Assembly: GCA_943704525.1 (NCBI GenBank)
Contig: CALSCQ010002659.1
Coordinates: forward strand, 1 to 12,091
Reading direction: 5' to 3'
DNA: 12,091 nucleotides
Source of the DNA: Pigoraptor vietnamica
Taxonomy: Eukaryota; Opisthokonta; Filasterea
The notes beneath the pieces are model-generated. The model worked only from the letters and a program-made list of their open reading frames with translations, did not search any database and had not been told where the DNA came from. Positions 1 through 8,966 of the stretch are shown here, piece by piece. The position numbers and the translations under genes are program-made. Every line of letters begins with the position of its first letter. Positions within the stretch are counted from its first letter, which is position 1.

Positions 1-29
1 GAGGGGGGAGGGGGGAGGGAGGGAGGGAT
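1..29. repeat. Low-complexity G/A tract at window start
   Basis: The first 29 bases contain only G and A in short G runs. They read as C/T on the sense strand of RRP5, where they would serve as an intron polypyrimidine tract. The G runs could in principle form a quadruplex. Such tracts often end assembly contigs. Confidence 0.8.
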
Positions 30-106
30 GGGGGCAGGCGGTCAGCGGATCATCCGGCGGAGAAGGCTCCGAGAAGGCAGCTGTCCCGTGCGGCCACGTG
101 ACGCAC
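1..106 (-). other. Incomplete RRP5 intron 22 with C/T-rich 3' tract
   Basis: This is the only stretch after the last recognisable exon. On the minus strand the intron opens with GTGCGT at 106, has a branch-like CTGAC at 45-41, and enters a C/T-rich tract (29-1) that reaches the window edge. It looks like the 3' part of an intron whose acceptor lies just outside. Confidence 0.75.
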
Positions 107-3100
107 CGTATGAGGGCGGGGTCGCCCTGCTGGTGCTCCATGTCCAGGTAGATGGACCACGCGTCGTTGCGCTTCGGATAGTTGCTCAGGACGCTCTCAA
201 ACATCGTCCGGCCGCGCTCCGGCTCGCCGTGCTTGAACTCGAGCTGCGCAAACTTGACGATGCACGCAATGTCTGCGAACGGAAAGCCGAGCCGTTCAGT
301 CCCGCGCAACCCATTCCCCCCTCCCACCGCGCGCAATCCACGCACAATCCACGACTCTCCCGCCATTCCCAAAGGAAAATCGCCAGTCTCCTCGCCAGAG
401 TACTCACGCTTCCGTTTCGGGAGGCTCTTAAGGCTGCGCTGGAGCACTTGGCGTGCGCGCTCCGCCTGGCCGCGCGTGAACAGATACGTGCCAAAGTTGA
501 TCCACGACTTGCGGCTCTCCCGGAACCGCTTGCACAGTGTCTCGTGGATGCGCTCCGCCTCCTGCGTGCCGGCGGACGTGCGCCCATCAACAACCGCATG
601 CAGGCAATGCAAATCTATGCACGCCCCAACAAGTCCCGTACCTCGTGCTTCCCGGACCGCTCGTAGATCTGCGTGAGATGCGCATACACGCGTTTGGGCT
701 CCGCTGCCTCCAGTGCGCGCTTGACGACACCGGCAAGCGACTCCTCAGAGCCGTAGGCGTTCTCAAGATTCATCCACGCGACCCACACGTTCAGCCGCTC
801 CGCTTCCTCCCGCACCGCAATGCGTGCGAGGGCCTCGCGCGCCACCGCCCGCGCCTTGTCGACCTCGGCCATCGCGAGGTGCATCGCCATAAACTGGATC
901 CACAGGTACGAACTGTGCGGCGACGCAAGCAGCAGGCGCTCAAAGTCCGCTGCCGTTTCCGGTGCACGCGCCCCGCCGCCCACTGCAGCCTCTTCCGCGG
1001 CCACGCGCTCCTCCTCGTCCTTGCGGGCCGCCTTGCGTGCCCGCTTGCTGCGCCGCGCCGCGCCAGCAGCGTCGGGACCGTCCGAGTCTGCATCGCTGTC
1101 GCTGTCATCGCTGCCATTCTGCGCGACCGCCGCGGCGCCCGTGGCCCAATCAAATCCGCCCACGCTCAGTCGCGGTGCATCGCCGCTCTCCGACTCCCTG
1201 CGCCGCTTGCGCGAAGTGGTCGCCGCAACAGCCTCTCCAGCCTGCCCCTCCAGCGCATCCGCCTCCACGAGGCCGTCAATGTCCCCGTCCGAGAGCGCGC
1301 CATCGGACATGGGCGCATCGCTGCCGTCGGCGTCGCTGTCGGGCGCTCCATTCTCGCCCTCCCCATCTGCCGCATCCGACGACGCATCGCCCACGTCCGA
1401 CGAGGCATCGGCCGCTTCGTCGACGTCCATGCGATGGTCCTCGTCGTCCTCGCCCTCGCCCTCCGAGCCCTCGCTGTCCGACGCGTCGCCTGCAAAGTAC
1501 GACGGCTTCATGCCAAGCGAGATGCGCTTCGTCGAGCGGTCGACCTTGAGCACAAGGGCCTTGACACGGTCGCCCACGGCAAACGCGCGGGAGAGGTCCT
1601 TCACGAAGCCGTCCGCCACTTCGCTCACGTGGCAGAGGCCAGAGAGGCGGCTGTTGTCGATCGCCACGAAGACACCGAACGACTCCACCTTGCGCACGCG
1701 CCCGCGAAGCTTTATACCCTCTTCGATATTGGCCAGCGTGAGCTGCTTGCCGAAGGCCTCGGGGTCGACGACCGACTTCTTGAGCGTCATCTCCACCCTT
1801 CCGCCGTCATTGCTGCGGGGACAATGCGAGAATGAGTCAATCACTGCAAACCGCGCACACACGGTCACTTTGGCCTCGCGCAGCAATCGCACCTCAGGAC
1901 GCGGCCAGTGACGAGGTGCCCCGGCGCAAACACCGTCTTCCAGTCGCGAATGAAGGCGTCGGACAAATTCGCGATGAGGACGCGCGCCACGACATCGCGC
2001 CCGACGCAGACGAAGCAGCCGCTCTCGGAGATGGCCTTGACGTACCCGCGGAGCACCTGCCCCACCGCCACAGAAGCCGCTCCGGCGACTTCGGGGTCGC
2101 GCCCGGGCGGCCCACCGGACACGCGGCTGGGTCGCAGGGAGGCCGACACCTTGCCATCCTCGACGGCAACTATGCACGCGGGCACAACGGCGCCCGGCGT
2201 GTGCGAGGCGAGAGGGTTTTGCACATACTCGTCCGCGAGGTCGACGATCGACACGCGCGCAAACTGGCCACCAGGCGCCGCCACCGTCAGCCCCACGTTC
2301 GGAATGACCTTGGCGATGCGCACCGGAACCACGTCACCCGGCGAGAGTTCGGGGCTCGTGCCGTCCACGTGCGTCAGCGACAGGTCGAGCGTGCCCTTGG
2401 AAGCATCCAAGGCGATGACGCGGCAGCGAACGGCCTGCCGGGGCGAAAAGTGGCTGCGCAAGTCGCGCACAACGTCGGCGTCGAGTGAAGCGTCCAGCGC
2501 AAGGACGCGGCCGCGAGCGACGACCGACACGGCCACCCAGAGGCAGTCGCCGCGCACCTCCTGAACGTAGCCGGTCAAGATTTCGCCAACGACGAGGCTC
2601 TCTATCGAGAGTCGCTCGGGTCCAATCGCAGGGTCATCGAGAGCGACAATGCTGTACGCAGGAGGGCGCGTCAGACACGAGAGAGGCATTGGATTTTGAA
2701 ACGGGCAACCACACACGCGACTTCACCTCTCCCTTGTCGAGAACTCGGCCATCGCCTTGAGGCCGGTGACCGTGCGCGACACGGGCAGGAAGGTGTGCGA
2801 CTTGGCGTCGTGGAACCCGATCAGCTTGGCCGCGACGACCGCGCCCACCGGGTGTACCGACAGCACGTCGGTGCCCTCGGGCGGCGTGTCGGTCACTTCG
2901 GTGACGTGGATGCGACCCTTGAGGCCGCCCGGGCCCACCACGTTCAGCTGCAGATCCTTGGCTGCCTTCACCGTCACGCTCACAGTCGTGCCAACAGCCA
3001 CATCGTCGCTGCCCGCCGCAGCCTTCCGCTGCTGGCGAACGTCCGGCACCGCGGCCGCATGCGACAGCACGAGCCGCCAGGCGACGCCCTCCCGCTGCGG

Positions 3101-6100
3101 CAGCAACTTGAGCACCGACGCGCGCACGCGCTGGCCCGACTTGAAGCGCGAGAAGGGCTTGGAAAAGTCGTTGTGGGGATTGGGGGCGGCGATGCCCAGA
3201 GTGCCGGGGTGCGACGGCACGCTCAGCACAAGGTAGTCCTCCTTCACCAACTCAATCACAGCGTCGAGTGCGCCGGTCGACGCGCCAAGGCGGTCCTTCT
3301 GCAACAGGCGCGGCAGCCGATTGGGTGAGCCGCTACAGCCCTTGCACAGGAACAGGCGGGTACGATCACGTGACACCGCGGCGCACCTTCTTGGCCTTCT
3401 TGGCGGCATCGATCAAATCCTGGCGCAGGGACACATCGAGCACGCCGTTCTCGTGGTCAATGTCAAGCACGAAGCACGTGACCTTGTCCCCCATGCGGAG
3501 CGTCAGACCTGCGCCAGCGAGAGTGAGCTCTGTGCGCGCAATGCCCAGCGACAGCGCATGCAATGGCCGTACCGTTGAGGTGCTCGTTGGTCGCAAAGCC
3601 CTTCACGTCCGCCGACAGCCGCACGAACGCCCCAAAGTCGCGCACGGAATCAACCACGCCCTCCACCACGCCGCCCACGCGGCATCCCGCGAGGAATGCC
3701 CGCATAGACTCGCTGCGCGATGCCGCTCCCGCAGCCGCGAGCTCGGCAGTCTCTGCCAGGAAGGACTCGATGTGCTCGAGGCACGCGGCGCCCGCCACGG
3801 ACGGCTTCAGCGACACAAGCGCCTTTCCATCCGCGCCGACCTCGGTCACAACGGCGCGGACAGACTGGCCCACGGCAAACACGGCGGCGGGGTCGCTCAC
3901 GAATCGATCCGCCAATTGCTGTGATCCGGCCACATCAGCCAAGCAGCACAACAAGGGGAACGCAAGCGCGAAGAAGGGTAAAGGCGCAACTTGCACGCGC
4001 AGCACTCACCGCAAGGGGCGACAATGCCACGACGCCGTAAGGGAAGCCAACAAAGCAGCCGAAGGGCGCAAGGCCGCGAACGTAGCCGTGGAGAGACATG
4101 CCCGCGGCGAGCTCCGACTGCGACCGGCAATGGCCCTCGCTCGTGAGGAGTGACGCTTTCATCGACAGCACCTGATACATGCGAGTCAAGGACACGGCAC
4201 CAGGGCGAGAGAGACAGACGGAGGTAACAAGAGACTCAAAAATTGATGAGCGCAATGCCACGCACAGGGCGGATACGAGTCCCTTCGCGTTGCGTTCGAT
4301 GACACGTGCCCGCGCAATCTCCGTGCCTGGCGTGCCGCGGAGCGCGAGCAGGCGCTGGCACAGGCTGCTGTGATCCGACATGTGCGCCGTCTCAATGACG
4401 CCGGAAGCCCCCGCGGCGGTGATCACTTGCAGCGACCCACCCGCGGCCGACACCACGCGCACCGGCACAATCTGCAATCGCTGGGCATTACTCCTACGAA
4501 CACACGGCATTCGTTACAAACGCGAACGCAGCACTCACATCGCCCACTTGGTGCACCGACGCACTCTGCCCATCCCCGGCACCGGCGTGCAGCTGCATCA
4601 ATGGAGACGTCAGTTGCATGCTGCGGGGAACTAACGGCCAACGCGAGTCACACCCACCTTGAAGCTCACGGTCATCTTGCGCTCCGCGGGAGAGCTGTTC
4701 AGCACGCGGCACTTCACCACCTGGCCCGCATAGAACATCGACGACGGGTCCATCACGCGCTCATTGCTGCAACGCCAACATTCCGATCAGCACTGACAAG
4801 TCCCGTAACACAACTCGAAATGGCAGCACACACCTCAGCTCGCGCAGCGGGACAAGTGCGGACACGCCGTTGTAGAAGGCGACAATGCAGCCGTAATTCC
4901 GCAGCGCAACAATGACACCGTGCGTGACGAGGCCCGGGGTGGCGTCCTCGTACGAGCGAATGATGGGAAGCTCCGACGAGACGAGCGTCTTCTTGTGCGT
5001 GAGCTGCAGGCGTTTGCGCTGCGGGTTGACGCTCAGGACGCGGCACTCGACCTCGGCGCCCGCCACGAGCCGCTTGCTAAGCTTCTTCGATGGGACGTCG
5101 GCAAGGTGGAGTGTCGAGCAGAGGCCCCGGATGTGCTCCGTGACCTGCACGAGCATCCCGAACCCTTCCACTGCCAACACGGTGCCCTGCGCACAATGGC
5201 GTCAGAAAAACAATGCAAGCGGCGCGCACGTCCGCACACACACGCGTTGGGAGAAACGACGGAAACAAGTAGGAATGGGGGCTGACACTTGGGCGCACCT
5301 TCACGACAGCACCGACGGCAATGTCCTCGTACGACACAAACGGGCGCTCCAGGACCGACTTTTCGAGCGACACGTGGGCCACGCCCTCCAGCAGCGCGCT
5401 GCCGATGGCGCGCATACGGTGCTGCGTTCCCGCCGCAAACTTCGCGCCAATTTTTTCAACGCGCGCGTCCGCAAGTCGGGATATCTGTGGCAATAACGTG
5501 TGAGGCGAGCACAACACAGGTGACAGCGCGCGCCCGCAACTCACGTGACAGTAGGCAAACCGGCCGGCCTCGTCGCGCAGCAAAACGCCAACGCCCGCGT
5601 CGACGCGCACGACAGTTCCGGTCGCAATTTCGCCAAGCGCAAAAGCGGGCGGCTCCACCCGCCCCTCCACGACCGGCGCGCGGAGCGAGAGAGCCACTGC
5701 CTTGGACGTCGCATTCACGTAGAGAATACGGGCGGGAAGCTGCGCGAAGTGCCCAAGTGTCACGAGAGCTCCAAGGGACAGAGGGGCCGGCACACGGGCA
5801 CGCACCTTTCGCTTGGGGCTCGGCTTGTATGTCTTTTCAATGGCAGCCGCATCGTCGATGGGCGCAGGGAGGTGGGCCAGCGACGCCGTGCCGGTAAACA
5901 CCCCGAGCATGCCGAGCTCGAGTCCGTTGCGGAAGGCGCCGGCGACGGTTGCCTCGAGGCGCATCCCCGGCTGCAGGCCCGCGAGCGGCACCTTGGCGTC
6001 GTTTGGCAGCTGCGGCAAGGCAAGTCAGGCATAACGAACACCACCCACGCAAGAGAATGAGGTGAGTGCAACCCAACGGGCGCCCACAAAACCCACCGAC

Positions 6101-7464
6101 GCCGCCGCGACTTCGGAGGGGTCGATTGTGACCGACACGACCTTTGTGCTCGCCTTCGCAGATAGCACAGCACACTCGACGAGCTGGCCCACGGCGAGAT
6201 CGCGGCCTGAATGCGGGATGACTTAGATGTGCGACTGTGCACAAGCACACAAACACACACCAACGCGTGCGCAGCAGAATACATACCACCGATTTGCATT
6301 CAGCCGACGATATAACTATCCACCACATGCACGCTCACCCTCGTTGGGGCCCGCTACGAACGACGCGGCATGCTTGCGCAGCAGGAAGCCCTTCAGGCGG
6401 TCAGACCCAAGAGCAACGACGTAGCCCTTGTCTTCGATGCTCTCGATCGCACCCGCAAGTGTCTGCGGCAGGCAAATCAAGGCTCAGCAACGCTGGGCAC
6501 AACATGCAACGCGCCGCCGCTTCGCCCTACACACCATGCCCTTGCACACGGACGACACGTCCAGCGTCGCATTCACGCGCGTCGGGTTGAGGGAGAGCTG
6601 GACGCGGCGATGGCCACTGGCACCCTCCTCCTCCACGGAGAGCACGGCGGCGCGCACAAGCTGCCCCGGGCGGAACAGCGCGCGGAGATCCACAGCGCTC
6701 GCATTCTCCTGAAACAGAGCGGCATCAGACAATGAATGCGAGGGGGGCTTGCGCAGTGTGAGCGCAACCACGCGACGCACCTCTCCCTCCGCGGCGTCCG
6801 CCTCGCGCTGCAGCGCGGCACTGAGGCCATCCGAAATCTCGGTTGCCTTGACGAACCCGACAAGGCCGTCCGGCAGGCACACGGCCATGTCGTAGTCGTT
6901 GACGTCGCGAATGGCGCCAAGCACAAGCATGCCGGGCGCAATGCGCTGCAGGGGCGATGTAACGACAGGTCAGTTGGCGCGCGCGTAAGGCGCCCACCAA
7001 GCAGCATATGGACGCACCTTCGCGGTGAGCACATCCGCAACATTGCGCGAGAGGCTCTCGTCAATCACATCGTCCTCGGCCGCGCCGCTCTGCGCAGACT
7101 TCTTCGACCGCTTGCGCTTGCTCTTCTTACCGGCGCTTTGCCCGGCCGACTCCTGCAGAAAAAAACATAAGCCGGCAGGTACGCAATCGATGCAAGCGAA
7201 ATACTCGACACCCGCCTCAAAGAGTGCCTCGCGCTTCGCCTCATCGCGAAGATTGCGCACTTCAAGCGGCGTCAGCGACAGCCCGCCACCGCGCGGAAAT
7301 GCGCCGTCGTCCCCGTTTGCGTGTGACTCACCGGCAGAGCTGCAACAGGGGCGATCAGCCGGCACGGACGCAGCCAAACAGAAAGCATGCCCTCGCACCC
7401 ACCCGCGCGGCTCCTTCTGTGCCGGCGCCTCTTCGGGCGCGTCCTCGCGCTTCCGTTTTCCCAT
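1..7464 (-). CDS. RRP5: RRP5/PDCD11 homologue, S1- and HAT-repeat rRNA-processing factor (3' end off window)
   Basis: Known role: a nucleolar RNA-binding scaffold of pre-ribosomes, needed for the cleavages that make 18S rRNA and for 5.8S/60S maturation. Seen here: a basic N-terminus (MGKRKRED), the family signature FPRGG followed by LTPLE at about residues 35-47, fifteen S1-like repeats (about 110-1490), an acidic Ser/Asp-rich linker, and C-terminal HAT repeats including KFAQLEFKHG and NYPKRNDAW. The model has 22 exons and 1,882 codons, close to the usual 1,700-1,900 residues. It ends at position 107 with a phase-2 donor (GTGCGT), so about 60 C-terminal codons lie off the window. I chose the ATG at 7464 because of its strong context (GCCATGG); an in-frame ATG at 7521 would add 19 residues in a weaker context. 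All exon joins keep frame and restore family motifs. Family assignment is very secure; two of the donors are uncertain. Confidence 0.96.
107..965 (-). other. RRP5: C-terminal HAT (half-a-TPR) repeat domain of RRP5
   Basis: From about residue 1668 the protein forms helical repeats with the HAT pattern of paired Trp/Tyr and Glu residues: ADFERLLLASPHSSYLWIQF, then LNVWVAWMNLENAYG, AERIHETLCKRF, SWINFGTYL, KFAQLEFKHGEPERGRTMFE and AWSIYLDMEHQQGD. In yeast this half binds partners needed for early 40S assembly. Exons 20 (last part), 21 and 22 encode it. The next expected element, the FER-type helix and final repeat, lies past position 1. The reading frame happens to stay open through the terminal intron sequence, but that translation does not match the family. 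Confidence 0.9.
966..1500 (-). other. RRP5: Acidic Ser/Asp/Glu-rich linker with basic clusters in RRP5
   Basis: Between the last S1 repeat and the HAT repeats the protein (about residues 1490-1668) is low complexity. It has runs of D, E, S and G with many Ser-Asp and Ser-Glu pairs that resemble casein kinase 2 sites. Two basic clusters follow, SRKRRRES and RRSKRARKAARK, which could be nuclear or nucleolar targeting signals. Between them is GFDW at about residue 1604, a short motif recurring in RRP5 proteins just before the HAT domain. The acidic linker is a family feature, but its exact sequence is poorly conserved. The open reading frame on the opposite strand is a by-product of this composition. 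Confidence 0.85.
1501..6945 (-). other. RRP5: Array of about fifteen S1 RNA-binding repeats in RRP5
   Basis: Fifteen successive units follow the S1 pattern: a Gly-rich first strand (for example GAIRDVNDYDM, GTVLAVEGFGMLVQV, GVVDSVRDFGAFVRL), a middle segment of the HIS/GFV type, and a closing strand of the VxLSLKPS type (RVQLSLNP, KALVSLKPS, GVLDVSLRQ, RISLGMKPS). The last unit (GRVRKVESFGVFVAI then LCHVSEVAD) is the most canonical. Units 10 and 11 are more diverged. In the family these repeats bind pre-rRNA near the A2/A3 processing sites, and different repeats serve 40S and 60S maturation. Introns often fall between or inside repeats without a fixed position. The count is my visual one; a profile search could merge or drop one or two weak units. 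Confidence 0.85.
6241..6262. repeat. CA-rich low-complexity stretch in RRP5 intron 6
   Basis: An imperfect CA repeat on the plus strand (TG on the sense strand) lies inside the 132-bp sixth RRP5 intron (6338-6207), one of the two longest complete introns of the gene. It explains the extra length and is not coding. Confidence 0.75.
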
Positions 7465-7528
7465 GGCTGTGTGTCTGTCCGTCGGAGTGCTGGACGACCA
7501 CTTTGCCGTTTGCTCCTTCATCGAGTGG

Positions 7529-7553
7529 CACGTGGAGCAAAACTCAGCACGTG
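7529..7553. promoter_or_regulatory. Pair of G-boxes (CACGTG) upstream of RRP5
   Basis: CACGTG occurs at 7529-7534 and 7548-7553, both followed by G (GCACGTGG), 65 to 90 bp upstream of the RRP5 start codon. The motif is palindromic and is a classic target of bHLH or bZIP factors. Two copies 19 bp apart at a ribosome-biogenesis gene are suggestive; function is inferred. Confidence 0.45.
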
Positions 7554-7570
7554 GGATGTTGCGCCATTAC

Positions 7571-7742
7571 GACGTCACTAAATCGTGTCGTCATATTCAA
7601 ATGACGGCGCTCGTGACGTGTCTATTGTGCAAGGGACGCCCTGCGACGCGTAATGTGACGCAGCCCAAAAAATTGTGTCAATTTTCGCTGCGCCCCAATA
7701 TCCGAGTGCGGCCGTTGCTCGGTCATCACGGCGATGATGACG
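7571..7742. promoter_or_regulatory. Cluster of six TGACG half-sites
   Basis: TGACG or its complement CGTCA occurs at 7573-7577, 7589-7593, 7602-7606, 7614-7618, 7656-7660 and 7738-7742. The first copy is part of GACGTCAC. By my rough estimate about one copy would be expected by chance in the whole 500-bp spacer. TGACG is the half-site of CREB/ATF-type bZIP factors; that such a factor acts here is inference. Confidence 0.4.
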
Positions 7743-7966
7743 GCGACCCGTGTGTGTCAACATCGCACTCTATCGCGCTCCGTGCATCCTTGAGAGCAGG
7801 CGGAGGCACGCACCAAGCAGCACTCTCTTCGCTCAATTGAAGGCATATTAACTGCAGGAATCCGGTGCGAAAGCGAGGCGTTATTAGAAACCGAAACTCC
7901 TTTCTCACACACCCTTTACCGCATATCTCACTTGCACTGCGGGACGTGTCGTTGTCCCAACCTGCT

Positions 7967-8966
7967 ATGGACCGCCGTCACCGCGGTGCGTTTCTGTGAG
8001 AAGGCTGTTGTGTTGATGCGGCTGTGGTGGCTGAGCAAGTGTGGCGCAGGGGTGACGTGCGATGGCTGTGCCGAGACCGACTTTGCCGGCGCTCGGTACC
8101 GCTGTGTGGTGTGCGACAGCTACGACCTCTGCCATTCGTGCCATGTGGCGGGAGTGACGACGCGACAGCACGCGGAATCGCATCCCATGGAGCAAGTGCC
8201 CGTGCGCCGCGCGCGTGACGGTGCGTGGGGTAGTAGTTGTACGACATGCGTACGTGTTATCTTGAACCGTCTGACGAATCGTGTTCGCCACGCAGCACGC
8301 TTGTTGTGCCCCTTCTGTGACACGGGGGGCTTGAGTGAGGATGCGTTTGTCGCGCACGTGATTCAAGCGCATAGCGACGTGTCGCAGGCCCCTATGGTGA
8401 GGCTTCATCCGGAATGTATGGCTATTGTCTGCTGCGTTGGCTGATCTGGGCCGCGTGGCGCAGGTGTGTCCCATTTGTGCGGGCCACGCAGGCTACCAGG
8501 GCGCGTCGTGCACGGAGACAACATTTTTTGAGCACCTGTGGCTCACGCACCAGTGCCGGTCGCCCCTGCTCGAGTCCATATCCGTTCTGCGTGTCATGTC
8601 ATTGGAATTGGACATTTGTTCGTTTGTGGTCTGTGCATCACGCGTGTGCGTGTGCCATGTCTGCTTGCATGTGTATTTTGTGTGTATGTGTGTGTGCGTG
8701 CGTTGTGTGGTTAGGGAGATGTCGACCGTGCGCCATTGTGCCACTCGTTGACCGCAAGCATTCATTGGGTTGGCCTTCACCCGCGCCTGGTGCAATATCA
8801 CTCGACCCCAAAGGCGCGCCTCGCAGCCCCGCTCTGTGAGTCGCTGCGCACCCCCCTAGCGCCGTCCCACTCCACCGTCGACGCGCCTGTACCGGCTGGC
8901 CGCCTCCGGAGCACCTTCGTACAAGAGCTCGTCTACGCCATGCTTCTCGGTGACGACGGCTTGTGA
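7967..8966 (+). CDS. KCMF1-like ZZ and C2H2 zinc-finger protein, putative E3 ubiquitin ligase
   Basis: My model has five exons: 7967-7985, 8050-8220, 8296-8396, 8464-8643 and 8715-8966, giving 240 residues. The 19-nt first exon encodes MDRRHR plus one base and joins to GVTCDGC, exactly where animal KCMF1 proteins begin. A ZZ finger spans about residues 8-51 with ligands C10, C13, C25, C28, C34, C37, H47 and H51. Two C2H2-like fingers follow: CPFC with H84 and H89, and CPIC with H121 and H126. The C-terminus FVQELVYAMLL resembles the conserved FVQELLLSTL motif of KCMF1. In animals KCMF1 works with UBR4 and RAD6 in N-degron and lysosome-linked protein degradation. This protein is shorter than animal KCMF1 (about 380 residues), lacking most of the middle region. 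The exon 4/5 junction is the weak point: its acceptor is TTAG and its donor sits in TG repeats. Confidence 0.85.
8640..8714 (+). repeat. TG-rich low-complexity stretch, probable last intron of the KCMF1-like gene
   Basis: This stretch is dominated by TG and TGTG runs. Translated it gives an unlikely Cys/Val-rich peptide, so I treat 8644-8714 as a 71-bp intron (donor GTGTGC or the second GTGTG at 8650, both phase 0; acceptor GGTTAG). That opens a frame running to the KCMF1-type C-terminus. A donor at 8690 with the TCGCAG acceptor at 8826 is a possible alternative. Confidence 0.55.

Larger units (their letters stand above)
107..7464 (-). other. RRP5: Exon map of the RRP5 gene
   Basis: Exons read on the minus strand: 7464-7403, 7339-7210, 7152-7018, 6945-6781, 6708-6535, 6462-6339, 6206-6097, 6009-5806, 5739-5545, 5484-5299, 5186-4834, 4766-4658, 4592-4539, 4471-4277, 4171-4010, 3918-3573, 3508-3387, 3298-2727, 2651-1893, 1812-642, 561-408, 272-107. 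I placed each join by a GT donor, an AG acceptor, phase agreement and restoration of an S1 or HAT motif. Exons are short at the 5' end and long near the 3' end (exon 20 is 1,171 nt). Uncertain points: the exon 2 donor (GTCGAG at 7209, or a GC donor at 7215) and the exon 14 donor (GTATCC at 4276). For introns 12 and 16 I preferred the longer versions (65 and 64 bp). They give SFK-LHAG and NEHLNG-LTLRMGD and use a CTGAC or CTCAC branch-like motif; the alternatives are only 37 and 43 bp. Confidence 0.8.
7465..7966. promoter_or_regulatory. Divergent intergenic region between RRP5 and the KCMF1-like gene
   Basis: About 500 bp separate the two start codons, which face away from each other, so both promoters and 5' leaders must lie here. 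Open frames crossing it show no family match. It has lower GC than the genes in places, two CACGTG G-boxes near RRP5, a cluster of TGACG half-sites, and one CCAAT at 7695-7699. I see no convincing TATA box. The bidirectional promoter is inferred from geometry. Confidence 0.7.

Noticed and set aside
1-29. Possible telomeric repeats at the window ends.
   Set aside because: The G-rich strand points the wrong way at both ends (G-rich at the left, C-rich at the right on the plus strand), there is no regular telomere unit, and both tracts lie inside gene introns.
537-1835. Long plus-strand open frame (432 codons) and a second overlapping one at 820-1911.
   Set aside because: Both lie antisense to exon 20 of RRP5, whose minus-strand frame matches the family closely. 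Their translations are Arg/Ser/Ala-rich with no domain pattern, as expected opposite a GC-rich Asp/Ser-coding exon.
3530-3572. A 43-bp intron in RRP5 ending at GCACAG.
   Set aside because: The acceptor at 3509 (GGCGCAG) keeps frame too, gives a normal 64-bp length and joins directly to the S1 strand LTLRMGDKV.
4621-4657. A 37-bp intron in RRP5 ending at CCCGCAG.
   Set aside because: It is too short for this gene. The acceptor at 4593 gives a 65-bp intron with a CTGAC branch-like motif and the family-like SFKL joint.
2723-6018. Apparent frameshifts in RRP5, which might suggest a pseudogene.
   Set aside because: Each frame change coincides with a GT...AG intron of normal length and correct phase. 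The spliced protein restores every S1 repeat without internal stops.
7932-8444. The KCMF1-like gene read as a single uninterrupted frame starting at 7932.
   Set aside because: It has no ATG at its start. It includes two stop-free introns with good splice signals, and splicing gives the family-like MDRRHRGVTCDGC start and the correct spacing between fingers.
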